From NCBI GenBank assembly GCA_035465695.1, contig DATIVR010000102.1, positions 1 through 10,068 of the forward strand: a stretch of 10,068 nt of DNA, read 5' to 3'. The DNA is from DASUBN01 sp035465695 (GTDB taxonomy: Bacteria; Pseudomonadota; Gammaproteobacteria; Natronospirales; REEB76). Below the pieces are notes generated by a model that had not been told where the DNA came from, ran no database searches, and was given only the letters and a program-made list of their open reading frames with translations. The stretch's first letter is position 1. The number at the start of each line of letters is the position of its first letter. The position numbers and the translations under genes are program-made. Positions 9,652 to 10,068 of this stretch are shown here, one piece after another.

Positions 9652-10068
9652 CTATTGGACCGTGACGTCCCGCAATACCCCCACCACGACCCCTTCGATG
9701 ATGAACTCACGGCTGTGGACGTCCACCACGATGGGCTGGAACGCGGGGTTCTCGGGCAGCAGGTGCACCTCCGCTCCCTGCAAGCGGTAACGCTTCACGG
9801 TGACCTCGTCTCCGAGGCGCGCGACCACGATCTGGCCGTTGCGGACCTCGGGATTGCGATTCACCGCCACCAGGTCGCCATCCAGGATGCCGGCGTCGCG
9901 CATGCTCATGCCACGTACGCGCAGCAAATAGTCGGGCTTGGGTTTGAACATGCGCGGATCCACGCGGACCCGCCCTTCCAGGTGCTGTTCAGCGAGAAGA
10001 GGACTGCCCGCCGCTACCCGGCCGACTACCGGGAGACCGGGAGGATCGGTAATGCGGATTCCCCGGGC
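9652..10068 (-). CDS. lexA: SOS repressor LexA, C-terminal 138 residues, cut by window edge
   Basis: Transcriptional repressor of the DNA-damage (SOS) response, which cleaves itself when stimulated by RecA filaments. The frame is open to the last base of the window; an internal GTG at 9963 is not the true start. The fragment contains the end of the linker and the whole S24 serine-protease/dimerisation domain. The self-cleavage bond is Ala20-Gly21 of the fragment (RVAAGSP), the nucleophile is Ser55 (RGMSMRDAG) and the base is Lys92 (DEVTVKRY). These fall at exactly the spacing of Ala84-Gly85, Ser119 and Lys156 in E. coli LexA, so about 64 N-terminal residues with the winged helix-turn-helix are missing off the edge. 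All catalytic features are intact, so it should be an active, cleavable repressor. It ends with TAG at 9652-9654; no intrinsic terminator is visible before kup. Confidence 0.97.
   Translation of the reverse strand, partial: ARGIRITDPPGLPVVGRVAAGSPLLAEQHLEGRVRVDPRMFKPKPDYLLRVRGMSMRDAGILDGDLVAVNRNPEVRNGQIVVARLGDEVTVKRYRLQGAEVHLLPENPAFQPIVVDVHSREFIIEGVVVGVLRDVTVQ

Noticed and set aside
9647..9661. Five-pair hairpin overlapping the lexA stop codon (GGTCC-loop-GGACC), considered as a lexA terminator
   Set aside because: The stem is short and there is no T tract after it on the minus strand.

Overview
The window reads as a stretch of ordinary chromosome from a GC-rich proteobacterium. Gamma- or betaproteobacterium is the most likely placement, judging by the LexA, Kup and MetH sequences; I cannot place it more finely. 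Every gene I can support lies on the minus strand, so transcription runs from high to low coordinates. Nothing points to a mobile element, prophage, CRISPR array, rRNA or tRNA. Intergenic gaps are all under 300 bases.

Read in the direction of transcription, the window opens with the last 138 codons of the SOS repressor LexA (9652-10068; the DNA-binding half is off the edge). About 190 bases later comes kup, a proton-coupled potassium transporter (7495-9462). It is preceded by a TATAAT box and a leader able to form strong hairpins. kup overlaps by one base (TGATG) with a DedA/VTT-family membrane protein gene (6869-7495), so these two form an operon with likely translational coupling.

Next is the methionine/folate block. 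metF (methylenetetrahydrofolate reductase, 5770-6690) and metH (cobalamin-dependent methionine synthase, 2094-5765) are four bases apart. MetF makes 5-methyltetrahydrofolate and MetH uses it to methylate homocysteine, so consecutive enzymes of one pathway are co-transcribed. Their 178-base leader region holds a good sigma-70 promoter followed, before metF, by a strong intrinsic terminator. That arrangement suggests transcription attenuation, and it does not match any riboswitch signature I know.

Downstream of metH is a small gene for an exported, lysine/aspartate-rich, probably coiled-coil protein. It is broken by an apparent one-base deletion near 1882 (1577-2046). Its stop codon overlaps the -35 box of a promoter for the last gene, an MgtA/MgtB-type magnesium-importing P-type ATPase (1-1323, C-terminal half off the window). 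That gene has a leader of about 220 nt and an unusual acidic insertion in its actuator domain.

I found no convincing new multi-gene system. The most worthwhile leads are the metF attenuator-like leader, the frameshifted exported protein, the structured kup leader, the acidic insertion in the Mg2+ ATPase, and that ATPase gene's own long leader.
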